DNA from: Lactarius indigo
Lineage: Eukaryota > Basidiomycota > Agaricomycetes > Russulales > Russulaceae
Direction: 5' to 3'
NCBI GenBank assembly: GCA_025766275.1
Contig: JAFKAC010000002.1
Location: 3,556,624 to 3,620,623, forward strand
DNA length: 64,000 nt
In this document: positions 1 to 11,700 of the stretch, one piece after another
Position numbering within the stretch: the stretch's first letter is position 1
How the letters are laid out: the number at the start of each line of letters is the position of its first letter
The notes under the pieces: model-generated
What the model saw: only the letters and a program-made list of their open reading frames with translations
What the model was told of the DNA's origin: nothing
Databases searched by the model: none
Translations under genes and position numbers: made by a program

Positions 1-379
1 AATCACAACCTGATAGCAGCGTGAGGACCCTGGTGTGTCCGTGTGGACGACACAATTACCGATTAGACGCATGAGCCCGAGAGTTTACCATACAGCGGGG
101 GCCATCACAATTGAGAGAATGGACACGAGTTGTCGCGTGCTCGCGAAGTTCGCCACGCCGGGAACAAATTCGAAGTTGGCAATGCAAGGACGTGCAGAAA
201 ACGAAGCACGCTATGGCGGCAGTGTGCATTTCTTTGCAAGGAAGCCGTGGTAAAGCAAATTTATATCCATACTATCACTAGCAATTCTGTGAGACCGTCA
301 TTCAGAAAAGGCGAACTATTTGATTGGGTACTTATTTTCCTCAGAATACCGTGCCTCACTCACTGGCAAATCCTCACTG
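1..379. other. Left edge, no gene recognised
   Basis: This stretch lies beyond the stop codon of the leftmost gene and reaches the window edge. Open frames are short, overlap one another and resemble no protein I know. It may be the 3' flank of that gene plus the edge of a neighbour outside the window. Confidence 0.5.
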
Positions 380-932
380 TCAACTCGTCGCTTTGCCCTT
401 TCCTTTATGGGGCGACATCTGTTCGTATGCATTTCTGTCGTCATTGCCATTTCGTAGTTCACTGTCCGGGTATCGGGGGAGATCGGCCTCACACTCTCCG
501 TCGTGTACATGGCGTTGGTGGCGGCGATAGTCGCGACTCGGTCTTGCATTACCATTGTCTGCCTCGGACTCCGTCCCCGACGAATCCTCGTCAGATGATT
601 CGTCGAATCGTCTTGGCCTGTGGTAGATACAACAAACTAGTAGAACAAGTATGCTGCGTTAATCATCCTCGATCTGTTTCCCCTGATCTGGCGCACGCAC
701 TTTTCGATTTCTTTCTTCCAAGACCCTCATTGTCCACCACGTCCTCACCCCACACTACACGCGGACGATTGTGCGAACCCCCACGAAGATGCAGAGTGCC
801 CGCAGGTGCTGGCCCCGCAAGGTCCGTTTGCGCCGAGGTGTCGACCTGCTCGGCTCCTTGCACAGTGACCACGACATGCGAACCTTCCCGTGGCATCGAG
901 CCTGATGGTCTACTTTGAGGGGCGAGAGACAT
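380..932 (-). CDS. YPI1: Type-1 protein phosphatase inhibitor (YPI1 / inhibitor-3 / PPP1R11 family)
   Basis: Small regulator that binds the catalytic subunit of protein phosphatase 1 (Glc7 in yeast). Exons 932..701 and 636..380 flank a 64-nt GT-AG intron and give 162 residues. The family signature spans the splice: exon 1 ends with VVWGEDVVDNEGLGRKKSK, where the VVW is the PP1-docking type of motif, and exon 2 opens with ICCIYHRPRRFDESS, which has the conserved paired cysteines followed by an acidic serine-rich stretch. The C-terminal third is His/Arg-rich and ends KGKGKATS. The start is the only upstream Met in frame and lies 125 bp from the divergent COG4 start. Family assignment rests on the signature; the N-terminus is poorly conserved and could differ by a few codons. 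Confidence 0.9.
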
Positions 933-1057
933 GCAGATAGGGGGGCTAATTACACAAATAACTATTGATGGGGCAAATGGTAACCCTCAGCTACCGTCAC
1001 GTGAGGTATCAGGTTACGTCCAATCGAGGTCCAAGTCGAGGTCATCGTTGGCAAGAA
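933..1057. promoter_or_regulatory. Shared YPI1/COG4 promoter with a TCACGTGA E-box
   Basis: Only 125 bp separate the divergent start codons of YPI1 and COG4, so both must be driven from here. A perfect palindromic TCACGTGA (997..1004) lies in the gap, a site type bound by Cbf1/USF-like bHLH factors. The motif is visible; use by a particular factor is inference. Confidence 0.45.
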
Positions 1058-3915
1058 ATGAATGGAGATCCACCACTCACACCACCCGCTCACCGTCCAC
1101 CACCTTCTACGTTGACCACTCTTCCCCAAATCCTCTCCGCCCTTTCCTCTCTCGAGTCTGAAGAAGCTGAACTCTCCAATTCACTCTCCGCCCTTCTTGC
1201 CCACCAAGAACCCATCCTCGATTCCCTTGCCCGCCTCCAAACACTCCTTCCACGAATAGACGAACTTCATGTCGATGCATCCACGCTTTCGCACAAAGTG
1301 TCTGCTACAGCCCGGACAGCTGAACGCGTCGGTGGGCGCGTGCGCACTCTCGACGAGGAGATGCGCAGGGTCCGGGAGGCAAGCGACCGCGTCCAGCAGG
1401 TCATCGAGCTCAAGGTCCGTCCCCCATTAGTCCACCCCCAAATCCCTTTTCACGTTTTCTATTCTAGTCGTCCTTGTCCGCCCTCCAGTCGTCTATCGAC
1501 ACGCAAGACTGGGAGTCGGCAACGCGACATTGTGCTCGGGCCATGGCCGTCCCCGATGTTGTTATCAACGGCACATTTGTGGAGACCGCCGTGGTAGGAT
1601 CGCTTCTTGCCCAAACATTCTCATCGTACTAAACTTGCGGGCGATAGCCTTCTTCGGAGAACCCCTTGCCGCCCGCGCAGACTTTGAAGGATGCGCGAAA
1701 TTACCTCCTCCAGGTCTTCACGCGCCAATTCACAGAAGCAACAAAAGCCCGAGATGCGGTTGCGACGACTCGGTTCTTCAAACTATTCCCAGTGATCGGC
1801 TGGGAAGCTGAAGGGCTTGAGGCGTATGCGAGCTTTATCGTAGACCTGGTCAAGGTACGACCCCCTGCATCTGCACAAAGTACGTTCACCTAGTAAACAT
1901 TTGGTCGCCTCTCGTTTCACCTACCTTGTGAAGCATCTTCCCCCCTCTATTACATCACGGCGTTGACTGCTCTCTTTGAGAGCATAGCCATGATCGTTGA
2001 CCAGCACCAGCCCGTAGTCGAAAGTTACTATGGTTCTGGTAAAATGGCCAGCGTGATCGCACGCCTCTTGCAAGAGTGCGATCGCGTCTGCAAAGGTCTG
2101 ATCGAAGGCTGGGAAGAGGAACGGGCGATGAAGCGTAAAGTAACCAAACACCAACTCGTCGATTCTGTCACGGTTGAACAGCTGTAGCTTGCAGATGTGG
2201 CAAACGTAAACTTCCTGTCGGCCGCGCCTTCACCAACCGCACCGCGGCGGCAGACGACAACTCCCCTTTCTGAAGACGACATAAATCCACGAGACATCGA
2301 CAAGGTCATCTCCGAGGCCGCGGGAATGGCCGGCCGGTGGAACCTCTTCAGACGTTTCTTGTTGGACCGGCTGAAGGTAAGCTACCGTTTTGTGTAACGG
2401 ATTGTCATTTCATCCGAGGTGATAGAACGAAAGCGAGAATGAAGACGAACATAGTCGCACACCTGTATCGCGGCACGAAGAGCCATCCAGGCCCACATCT
2501 CCTGAGACTAGTAAAAACACGCCAGATGATTCACCGCATTCAATCTCCGAGGAGCTGAAAGCGGTCGAGTCCTCCGCGTGCAATAAACTCTTTGAAGACC
2601 TCCTGAGCACGTACTATATCCCTCTGGAAGTCTGGTACACGCGGAGCGCCATCGACAAAGTCCTCTCTACACTGTATCTGTGCCAGCGCAATGCTGAACA
2701 TCGTGTGTAGGCACACCGCCTTTCAACCCCAGACGCGACGTCGTCACCGACAATGACCACGACGCCCGACGACGCGTTCTATATTTTCAAAGTTGTTCTG
2801 TCGCGACTGCTTTCGACCGGCGCGCCGCGAGTCGTTGAGAGGACGTCGGGGGCTCTGCGCAGTGTGATCGAGAACGATTATGCTGGTACCATCAGACGCA
2901 AGATGGACGACGTATACCGTAACGCAGGTGTCGGACGAGGAGAAAAAAGCGAGCGTGAGAGTCGTGCTGCGTTCATCGTGCGTAGGTGTCGTTACCTTTA
3001 TTCGGCTTTTGCTACATTACGCCGTGCAGATATTACTGAACGACCTGGACGTGTCCGCTTCCCACATGGATCGCCTCGTAAAAGACTTGCTTGCGGCCGC
3101 TATAATCCCGCAAAGTTTCTCGGCTGAGGAGGCCGATGCAGCCCGCGCCAGCATCTCGTCGTTCTCGAGTATCGTACCAAAGTTTCAGTCGATTTTGCGC
3201 GTGGGCGTCGAACAGTTGTTCAATCAGCTCCTGCGGCCGAAACTCCGCACGCTGCTGACAGACGTGTATAAAGACGTGTCGTACGTCCTCGACGATGATG
3301 CATATACGGCGGCCGAGTATCAGGACGTCGTGCGGAAGCGCTTCATCAAAGCTTGGGAAGGTCTGGTGGATGGTTACAAGGTGCGCGACATCAAAATTGG
3401 TTCTTTGCGTGCGCTTGTTTCGAACGATCCAATGCTGGCTAGGACCCGCTTACCGAGAACAATTACCACCTCTTCTTCGGACTTGCCTTGGACGTGCTGA
3501 TTCGGCCCTGGGAAAAGCTAGTCTCTAGTCAAAAGTACAACGAGGTACGCGCATCCTTTTTCCTGTTTGCTTTGCGCGGACAACTCCTTTTACTGTAACA
3601 AAATTCAAATCTTCCTTCACAGCTTGGCGCCGTTCGTTTTGATCGTGACCTGCGTGCGGTCACGACGTATCTCTCTTCACAGACCGCCTTTGGGGACGTG
3701 CGCGACAAGTTTGTGCGACTCCAGCAAATCTCTACGTTGCTCAATCTCGATCAGGTCTGTATGCTGTGTTTCCTGTTTCGGCAAGAGCTAAAGAATTTAA
3801 TTTTTTTGCGGTTGCGGTGCAGGAAGAGGACGTGGATGAATTTTATAATGGCTCTGGGATCACCTGGAAATTGAGCGAGCAGGACGCTCGCGCGATCGCC
3901 GGACTGAGGCTATGA
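1058..3915 (+). CDS. COG4: Conserved oligomeric Golgi complex subunit 4
   Basis: Subunit of lobe A of the COG tethering complex, needed for retrograde vesicle traffic within the Golgi. About ten exons can be followed on the plus strand. The N-terminal part is a coiled coil (LLPRIDELHVDASTLSHKV, then TLDEEMRRVREASDRVQQV). The central COG4 domain follows, with KDARNYLLQVFTRQFTEA, FFKLFPVIGWEAEGLEAYAS and the Gly-Lys stretch ESYYGSGKMASVIARLLQE. The C-terminal part holds LLNDLDVSASHMDRLVKDL and VEQLFNQLLRPKLRTLLTD. The last exon ends EQDARAIAGLRL then TGA. The ATG at 1058 is preferred over an in-frame one at 965 because the earlier stretch is unlike the family and lies in the promoter. Interior splice sites are inferred from GT/AG and phase. 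Confidence 0.93.
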
Positions 3916-5170
3916 CAGGCGCCTCGTCTCAAGCAGGCGGCTATCATTCAAACCTATGGCTAATTTTTGATTTGTCCCTTAAAGTCTATTAGTCAACTGC
4001 CTATGATATGGTACGACAGAATTAGCGGATATGCTCCTTTTTTTGTTCGCGCAATCATACCGTCAGGTTTCGCAAGCGACTGCAACAGGAAAGTCTGACT
4101 GAGGGGGACGCAACGATCAAACGAACCACTAGACGCTCTCTGCTGCGAGAAATCACAAACATTCTACGGATCTCGCAACGAAAAAAAAAAAAAATCCCCC
4201 CCGTGGCTGGGTGACCTATCACATTAGGTCCTGCGTAACATGTCGGAAACCCTCTAGTTTGTTTGCTGACTTCATGTGAGTGATGCCACGTCTGGGTGGT
4301 TCACTTGGACTTGAAGCCGTTTTCCGATTAATTCTCTAGCGCAGACAGCGTGCAAACGATGCCAGCGTGATAGTAAGGTCTTTCCTCACAGAAAGATACA
4401 GTGGACATACACCCTTGCGCCGGCAATTCATGTCTGCATCATACTCAATACCCGGCGGACTACCCATATAGGTCTTGTTCATAATGAGTTTCAGACAAAT
4501 AGTTGAGTAGCCGCCAGTCTCTACAGAGCCACGCGAGCAACGGCGATGTGTCGCAGGTGACACAACTTCATCGCCATCTATGTGTCGCGTTTCACAAGCG
4601 CCGAACATGATACGTGATTCGGCTGCATCGCGCGGTGATCGCGTGATCCTTAAAGCTGTGTTCGTAGAAAACCATACCTGACACAGCCAAGGTTGATCCT
4701 TCCTGGCAATGTATTTGCACCCGAACGAGTTGCATGCATGCTTGACTCACGGAAACAATAACGCATCATTCAGGATCCACATGGTTCACATCATTTTGCT
4801 CAGCAACAGATTGCCATCAAGGATTTCTGTCTTCTGGTTCTCCGTGGAGCGAAGGGATAACGTACGAGCGCTGGCACTAACGTCGGCCACGGGTGGCTCG
4901 GTGCACTGCTAGGGTGATGAGATGACTGTCGGCGACATTGTACCACCGACCTCTGCTCACTATAAATTGGCTTGGTTTGCGAGATGTGATTCTTCAGCTC
5001 CTGCTCACATTCGTATCTTCTCTAAGGCACTGGTTGGTTAGTTTCCAAGCTTTGTCTTTACTCTCCTGGCAGCCGTGGCTAACCCTTATGCCCTCCAGCC
5101 CACACATTCTTTGCATTCACGCCCACGTTCAAGCCGCATTTTCTTATATCAATTATCTTTATCTTTAAAC
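3916..5170. other. Intergenic, 1.25 kb, no gene recognised
   Basis: I see no conserved coding stretch. It contains an A14 run (4181..4194) followed by a C7 run. A minus-strand open frame at 4336..4608 has no recognisable features. The right end holds the promoter and CT-rich leader of the following secreted-protein gene. Confidence 0.5.
4961..4966 (+). promoter_or_regulatory. Possible TATA box of the secreted-protein gene
   Basis: TATAAA lies about 205 bp upstream of the start at 5171 and is followed by a pyrimidine-rich leader, a usual arrangement for strongly regulated secreted-protein genes in basidiomycetes. Position and motif are visible; function is inferred. Confidence 0.3.
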
Positions 5171-5973
5171 ATGCACTCTTACAAGACCCTCGCTGTTCTC
5201 GCACTTGCTGTCTCCACAGCATCCCCCGCTCTTTCTGCTCCTGTTATGTATGCTCCTCACTTTTCGCTCTCAGGGACGGCCCTTGCTGACGAATGTTATC
5301 GTCGTTCTAGTGACGGCCAACAGCAGCAGGCCCGTGCCGACCTTGACGAACGTGCAAGCGCTCTCCCAAGTGGTCTCGGAACAGATGTTGGAAGTCTCTT
5401 GAAGACGATTGGGACCAATCTTGCCTTTGGTGCTCTGCCCGTTGCTTTGGAGCACTTCCTTGGTGGTAATAGCACACGTCGTGCGCTACCTCGCGACGCG
5501 CCGCTCGCTGATAACGATAAACGCGCCCCCGGTGTTGCAAGTTTATTCGACGATCTCCTGACTAGCTTGAAGTCGACCGATTCCATTGGGACGGTTATCA
5601 AAAATGGTCTCCTTGGCGGCGTAGCCTCGGGGGTTGGGGCAGTTGGAGCGAGTGAACTTCTTAATAACACTAGGTGAGGGGAAAAGTTAGGAAATGCTTG
5701 CGGTTGCTCATAGTCGTTGGTAGGCGTGAACCTTCGCCGCTTTCGGGGAGTGACTTCAGTGGCATTGCAAAGACTCTTGCGGGTGCATTGCTATCCCTGG
5801 GTGCTGCGGATGGTGTAAAGGAAGCTGCGGATAAAATCTTCAACCGAGATGATGCATCGTGAGTAGCCTTCCCTTCTCTATCGCAGCCACCTGACGAGCT
5901 CATCCGTCGCAGGCCTCAGGACCTCATTGATGCTCTTCAGCTTCTCGGCAGTCAGCTTGATGAGCTTGACTGA
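5171..5973 (+). CDS. Small predicted secreted protein, function unknown
   Basis: Three exons (5171..5673, 5724..5858, 5913..5973) with 50- and 54-nt introns give 232 residues. Residues 1-22 are a classic signal peptide (MHSYKTLAVLALAVSTASPA, then LSA before the likely cut). The mature part is low in cysteine and aromatic residues. Its middle is Gly/Leu/Ser-rich with pairs of basic residues (around residues 102 and 117, RR and KR) that could be Kex2-type processing sites. Two similar amphipathic stretches stand out, DVGSLLKTIGTNLAFGALPV and SIGTVIKNGLLGGVASGVGA. The last exon ends QLLGSQLDELD. Introns keep frame at all junctions. I do not recognise a family, and name no function. Confidence 0.6.
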
Positions 5974-6011
5974 GCGCATCTTGATGAGCTTGACTGAGCG
6001 CATCTTGATGA
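5957..6011 (+). repeat. 24-bp tandem repeat over the stop codon
   Basis: Two perfect 24-bp copies (5957..5980 and 5981..6004) plus a 7-bp partial third. The first copy encodes the last residues and the stop of the secreted protein; the later copies fall in the 3' UTR. Confidence 0.85.
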
Positions 6012-6529
6012 TATAGATATGACCTGACTTGAATGACCTTACAATTTTATTATTACCATATATCGTGGATACGCAGTTGTAATCGGGTGTTGGATCTTCA
6101 ATGCAAAATGAGTGTGGTGTTCAAATAGGCAAATTTCGTATTGTTCATCCGAGAGCTCAGCACACACTACCCCCCCCCCCCCCCCCTTTTTTTTTTTTTT
6201 TCGCTCCGTTGAGAGTGGGTAGTGCGCGAAAGTGGTTAAAACCTCTGAAAAACGTCGACCCCGACCAGAGTGGTGAGAATGGTGAGTACAAAATGGAGGC
6301 TGCGCATTTTTTGTGCTCGCCGATTTTTGCCAGTGGGGTGCCTTCGAAAGGAAATATGACATGCTGGACTTCCCATGATTTCTCCACGAGCTGGGAAGTA
6401 ACCTCAGAAAGAGCACGCCAAGACAAGCAGTGGACTTTGCAACTGGTCTGATTATAGGTCTAGTAATACAAGGACGAGGGCGATCAACCTAGATCAGGAA
6501 AAACGTAAGGGGAGGTTTCATGAGAAGTG
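5974..6529. other. Intergenic between convergent genes
   Basis: Holds the 3' flanks of the secreted-protein gene and of DID4. Apart from the tandem repeat and the homopolymer block listed separately I see no feature. Confidence 0.5.
6170..6201 (+). repeat. C17-T15 homopolymer block
   Basis: Seventeen C immediately followed by fifteen T. Run lengths in such blocks are often miscounted, so exact length is uncertain. Confidence 0.85.
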
Positions 6530-7555
6530 CTATCCTCGGCGTAGGGCATCCAGGCGAGCTTGTAAGGCATCTTCGTCCGTCATATTTCCGCCGCCGCCAC
6601 CACCACTAGGACCTACAGTATTCCCGGGCGATGGTGCAGGACCATCGGCAACGGCAACGGGCTGACGCTCGGTCACCGCCGAGGCGGTAGCGAGGCCCGT
6701 AGGCGCGTCGGCGAGCTGGATATAATTTTTGTTGAGTGGCGACAAGGCGGAATCAAGCGGCAGTAAGACGCACCTGCTGGGAGATTCCGACGCCGATTTC
6801 GTCGAGGACCTGCTTGAGGATCTTGTCACCCTCCTCCTCCTCGTCTTCCAAATCGTCGTCCATGACGTCGTCGACCGCGTCGCTCATCATTTCCTCCTTC
6901 ATATCCATCGTCGCGCTCTCGCGCTCAAACTCGTTCATGATGCGCTGGATTTGCGGGAGGTTGAGCCCTCGGTTCATGCTCTTCATTGCCTGTTTTTTGT
7001 TGTTGTTGGGAACGTGCAAACAACATCAATCAGCCAATTGGAGAAGGGAAAGCACGAGAGAGATTAGATTTAGACGCGAAGGACACTGACTCGTGTGGCG
7101 CCGCGCATGGCATCGGTCATTTGCTGATTACTGCGCAGCGTCTGGATGCGCAGTCCAACCGCCTGTAATTGTGTGCGCATCTGGTAGAACTTCTGGACAT
7201 AACGGCGAGTGCGGACTAAGTCCTTCGCCATGACCTTGCATGCGTTCTGTAGCACGGGTAGCAGCAGCCTTGTATTAGAGCGTAGATGGCGTATGAAAGC
7301 CAGGGGCGCACAAGTTGTCCCGCCTTTGCACTTTTCTTTATGTCCATGACGAGCTTCTTCTCGCTCTGCTCGAGCTTTGTGCGCTCACGATCGAGCTCGC
7401 GTTGCGCTTTTGCGAGCGCGCGCTGGTGTTGGCGCAAACGCTCTGCGGGCGTGACGGTGCGACCAAAGAGTGCTTCCTGGATGACGATGTTATAGTCCAA
7501 CGTTAGACCAATTATCATTTCACTCATTTGGGGACGTACGTACGACGATGTTCAT
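6530..7555 (-). CDS. DID4: ESCRT-III subunit Vps2 / CHMP2
   Basis: ESCRT-III subunit that co-polymerises with Vps24 on endosomes and recruits Vps4 for multivesicular-body sorting and membrane scission. Five exons (7555..7544, 7476..7312, 7246..7091, 6989..6774, 6715..6530) give exactly 244 residues. The first exon encodes only MNIV, then EALFGRTVTPAERLRQHQR begins the basic Snf7 core. ACKVMAKDLVRTRRYVQKF and RSNQQMTDAMRGATR are typical Vps2, not Vps24. The acidic autoinhibitory part includes MDDDLEDEEEEGDKILKQ. The tail DALQARLDALRRG is the MIM1 helix bound by the Vps4 MIT domain. A GGGGGG insert precedes it. Starts at 7527 (MSEMIIG) lie inside the first intron and are rejected. Confidence 0.95.
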
Positions 7556-7620
7556 GGGTGTTGTTGCTAAAGAGGCGCAGCGCAGCACGCTCTGCCGCCA
7601 CTTGCACCCCCGGTCCGGAG

Positions 7621-8626
7621 ATGGACCTGGCTCCCATCGGTGCCCATTGCTCGCTCCCTTCTTGCCGCGCGCTCGACCTCTTGCCAATCCGATGTCGCTG
7701 TGATCAACAGTTTTGCAAAGACCATATCTTCCCAGATACGCATGATTGTCCCGTGGACCCGTCCCAGGCTCTGAGGGACGCCTCATCGCCTGCGCTCCAG
7801 AAACTCCGGCGCTGCTCCTTCGCCTCGTGCAACAAACCCAGCCTCGACGCATTCGTCGGTGATTCTGCTGGGGACGAAGGCAGGGTATCTGCGTTATGTG
7901 CGCGATGCAAGCTTGGCTACTGCGCCGCGTGAGTTTTATCCATGCTTGCCTCGAATCCTCCCATCTCCTATCTCTAACTTGCGCGGGTTATAAGGCATCG
8001 CGACGCATCACAACACTCCTGCCCAGCACCCGAACCCCCACCTCCACCCAAGAATGAAGCTGCTCACGCTTTGCTGGCCAAGCACTTTCCTAATGCTGGC
8101 GCCGCATCCAGCAACAGAGCCGCTACTACTACTACTACGCGCAAGATTCCCACCGATCCGAAAAAATTGGCGCAGCTTCAGCAGGTCGAGCTCATGAGAA
8201 TGCGTCACCGCGCGGTGCCGGCCGATCCGAAAGACAAACCGGGGTCCGTTGGAGTCGACCAGCGCCTGCACGTAAAAGCAAGCTATAGAGGCGATCGCGA
8301 AGAGGTCGAGAAGACCCTCTGGTTCCGCAAGGTCACTTTTTTGGCCTCGCTTCGCCTGAATTTCCTCTGCCCGCTGACTAGTCCTTGTACTTAGAGCGTG
8401 GGCACCGGGAGGGCACTTGATATACTCGCTCACCATTTCAACGTTCGAACCACTGGGGTATGTCCATGGGTGCGATAATCCTGGGTTGTTATTCATTGTC
8501 TTACAGCCCCTACTCCTGTATCGACGCGATGTGACCAACCAGGGAGAACTTATATTATTAGAAACCGACAGGCTTCTCAGGGAGCAGACTGAGGACGGAT
8601 GCGAACTTCTCTTGAGCTCAGATTGA
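7621..8626 (+). CDS. CUZ1: AN1 zinc-finger / ubiquitin-like protein (Cuz1 / ZFAND1)
   Basis: Adaptor linking Cdc48/p97 and the proteasome, known in yeast and man for clearing arsenite-induced defective proteins and stress granules. Exons 7621..7928, 7995..8331, 8395..8457 and 8507..8626 give 275 residues. Two AN1 fingers occupy about residues 5-110: CSLPSCRALDLLPIRCRC with QQFCKDHIF, then CSFASCNKPS through CARCKLGYCAAHR. A linker rich in Ala/Thr follows (a TTTTT run), then a ubiquitin-like C-terminal domain with KTLWFRK, SVGTGRALDILAHHFNV and LLLYRRDVTNQGEL. The second intron uses a GTCACT donor, weak but needed to join the beta-grasp segment in frame. The start is 65 bp from the divergent DID4 start. 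Confidence 0.88.
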
Positions 8627-8795
8627 TCGTGAGGGTCCGCAGATTCATAATTGGACAAACATGAGGTCGGAATACGGTTGCCCTGTCTCCGTAGAGTATC
8701 CAAATGCAAAAGTGGAGTGAGGTATATCATAAATAGTATGAGCAACGAGAGCACTGGGTAAGTATGAAAAGTAGCGGTACGGTATCCCAAGGGTT

Positions 8796-11700
8796 TCATG
8801 CGACCAGCGCGGCAAGTCGACGAAGGTGGGAAACGTTAAGGTAGGCGGGGACATACGTCTCAAGTCCGTTCACTTCCCGAGGTAATGGTAACTCGTACGG
8901 ACCAACTTCTTCTGCTTCTGGCAACAGGAGATGGTCATTCCGGTCGCCCGCAACGACGCGCGATGCGACAATGCGTAAAATCTCGGGTGAGATAGGATTC
9001 TAGGCTTCTGTGAGCGATTTGTCCGTTCGCACTCAGAAGTTCGTCGTACCTCATAATCAGCGACGTAATAGTTTGTGCACATGCGTTGAATTTGCATGGG
9101 ACTCAGCATCCAGCAAACGTCGTATATGATCTCGATGTCTTCAGCCGTTGCCTGTACAGTTCAGTGAGTCCATGTACCGAAGAATCAGAATTCTGAAAAT
9201 GCCGCCGACCTTTTTCAGTTGCAATAATTTCGTGGCCTGCATCAGGTGCTCCAGCTGTAATGTGCCCTCCGGCATATCGTGAGACTTGCACCACTCTTCT
9301 ATCCGCGTGATGTTATACTGAATTTGCATCGCTAGATTAGGCGTAAATTAGCCAAAGCTGTGGAAAATTAAAAAGCTGGGAATGAAAATGTACCCCGCTT
9401 CCAAGACGAGAAGTTCCTTCGCATGAGAAGATCGTTAAAGCTGGTCACCCCTATAAGCTTGAGGAGCTCTGTCACCACTTGCTGTACGACGCTCTCCTCC
9501 GTGTAATAGCTCTTCAGACTCTTCCATACTTTGTTTAGCAAGTTGAGAATGTCATCCATGCTGAACGCCGGCTGGCTGTTTGAATTGAAGACACGATTGA
9601 ACAATCGACCTCCGCCGTCACTTGCGATAAAGCCTGGTAACGATTGGCTTTCTATGAGAGCGGGGACAACCATTTTCGTCAGCTTCTTCTTCGTCTCCGT
9701 CATCCACGTATGGTAAATGTTGTATTCCAAACTGTCCAAATCATGCTTCACGACAGACACCAGGCGCTCATAGTCGGTCCAGTCGAATGGGCGCACGGCG
9801 TTCTCTTCACCTGGGCCAATGCCCTGTAACATGTCCGACTCGGCAACACAGATGAAAGAGAGCATCTCGTGGACGTTTGACAGCCAGTAGATACCAGGGA
9901 TTATGGCATCTTCGCCGGTGAAGGTCTATTTAAATGTCAGATAAACGGACATAATTTCTGAGACAGGGAACACTAGCCATCACATGGGCCTGTATGGTTT
10001 GCATAACGTTTGCCAGGAACCGTTCGCTCTCGGGTATTAGACCATACTTCCACATCTCGTTCGTGACTAAACTGATGAGATTGGCGGGGAATAAGATCTC
10101 CTTGACAGCTGACGGATTTGTGAGGCTCGGAAGAGGTATCTTGAGGCCTTTGATGAGACCCTCTAAGACGTCCTCGTCGAGGTTGCGAATATCTTGGAGG
10201 AGACGAATCTTCTCCTCTGCAGGGTCGTCGTAGATGTCCGATAAGCCATTCACACCGCGGAGGCGCGGAATTCCTTCTTCCCCGTTGTATGCCACAGAAA
10301 CCGCACGTGGATTTGCAGCTTGGGTACGCTTCACATACGTCATCAATTCGTCCACGGACGCACGGTTGTCGTGTGGACCTAGGGCGTAAACTCCAGCAGA
10401 ACTGTGTCGCCTTTGGTGCCGTACGGTAGCAGAGGGACTGCCATTGACACCTTGAGCAACTTCTTCGGGTGCCCCATTTTCCAGGTGGCGTAGGGTGGGA
10501 GCAAATGTGGGAGACACGGGTGGGTCCCGCGCGCCGCGAGTAAGGGACTGCAAGGCATGTGCGCGGTTGAGCTGCTCGCGCAGACTGCTAACTTCGTTCT
10601 TGAGTGTATGTATCACGGAGCTGTCCTCTGCAGTACGGATGGGTAAGCTGTCGACCTGTCTAGCCCGTGATTCGAGTTCCCTAGCTTGACGCATCAAGTC
10701 TTCCTCGAGCCTAAGGATTGTCTGGTCCCGTTCTTGGACAGTGGCGAGCGCCTCCTCGAGGCGCTTTTCATTGGCTTCCTTTTGGCGAAGTAGTTCGTCA
10801 CGGCGAGCAAGTTCTGTCTGGGACACGGCAAGATCCGAGGAGAGCTGTTTAGCACGTGCGTCAACTTCTTCGTGCCGTGAAACCCACGACTTAAGTTGCA
10901 GTTCAATTGAGGTGAGTTTAGCGACGACTTCATTCCTCTCTTCCGTCCGCTTCTGCAGTGTCTGCGTGAGCTCGACGACTTTATTCTCCAAACGATAAGA
11001 GATCTCCTTGAACTTGGAGACTGAGCGAGCCTCGGCTTTGAGGCCTTTGAGCTGCTTGCGCGCTAGCCTCCTTCGGATGCAAGATTGCAAATAGATGACA
11101 CGGCGGACATCTGAACGGAAAACTCGTCGGACGAGACTACAATTTATCATGAGTATGCGTGGTGCACTATGAGATGCACAGAAACGTACATTCCGCGGAA
11201 CAAACTCTGCAAAATTGTGGTCGCGTGGACTCGTCGGCGTGCCTGGTATGCGCGACGAGCCTGGACCCCCCTGACACCTACACAGGGCCCCTGCAATCAG
11301 TATGGATGGAGGGTGTACAAATACAGCACGTACGGCTCTGGAAGCGAACGACGGCTGTTCGAATCTCTGTGAAGCGCTTCCGTTGTACGTATCGCCGCAC
11401 GGCCTTTTGAAGTCGGACAGCAGCGTTCTCCCGACGAACTTGGGTAACAAAGCGTCTTGCCATAATTCCGCGCCACCATGTTTGAATCTTAATGGCAGCG
11501 ACCCGCATCTCGCGGTAGCGCTTCATAGCCATACGCCGTCGCATATTCTTTTGCACCACAGTGACCATAGCATTGAGCCGATCAGCGCGTAACGTTTCCA
11601 GGGCAGCGAGCATGCCCGCACGGAAGAATATCTTCGTCTTGCCGTTCTGATATTTATCGGGGTCGTTGATCGTCTTGTCGAGAATCAATGAGCAAAGGGA

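Noticed and set aside
130..918. 262-codon plus-strand open frame
   Set aside because: Antisense to YPI1, whose spliced signature motif is clear.
2915..3030. Apparent frame change in COG4 (NAGVSDEEKK against GEKSERESRAAFI)
   Set aside because: The frame ending RAAFI joins LLNDLDVSASHMDRL through an ordinary intron, so no disruption is needed.
4336..4608. 90-codon minus-strand open frame in an intergenic gap
   Set aside because: No recognisable motif, no clear promoter, and isolated; not enough to call a gene.
8008..8799. 263-codon minus-strand open frame
   Set aside because: Antisense to the spliced CUZ1 gene and the myosin 3' end; no domain, and the plus strand explains the sequence.
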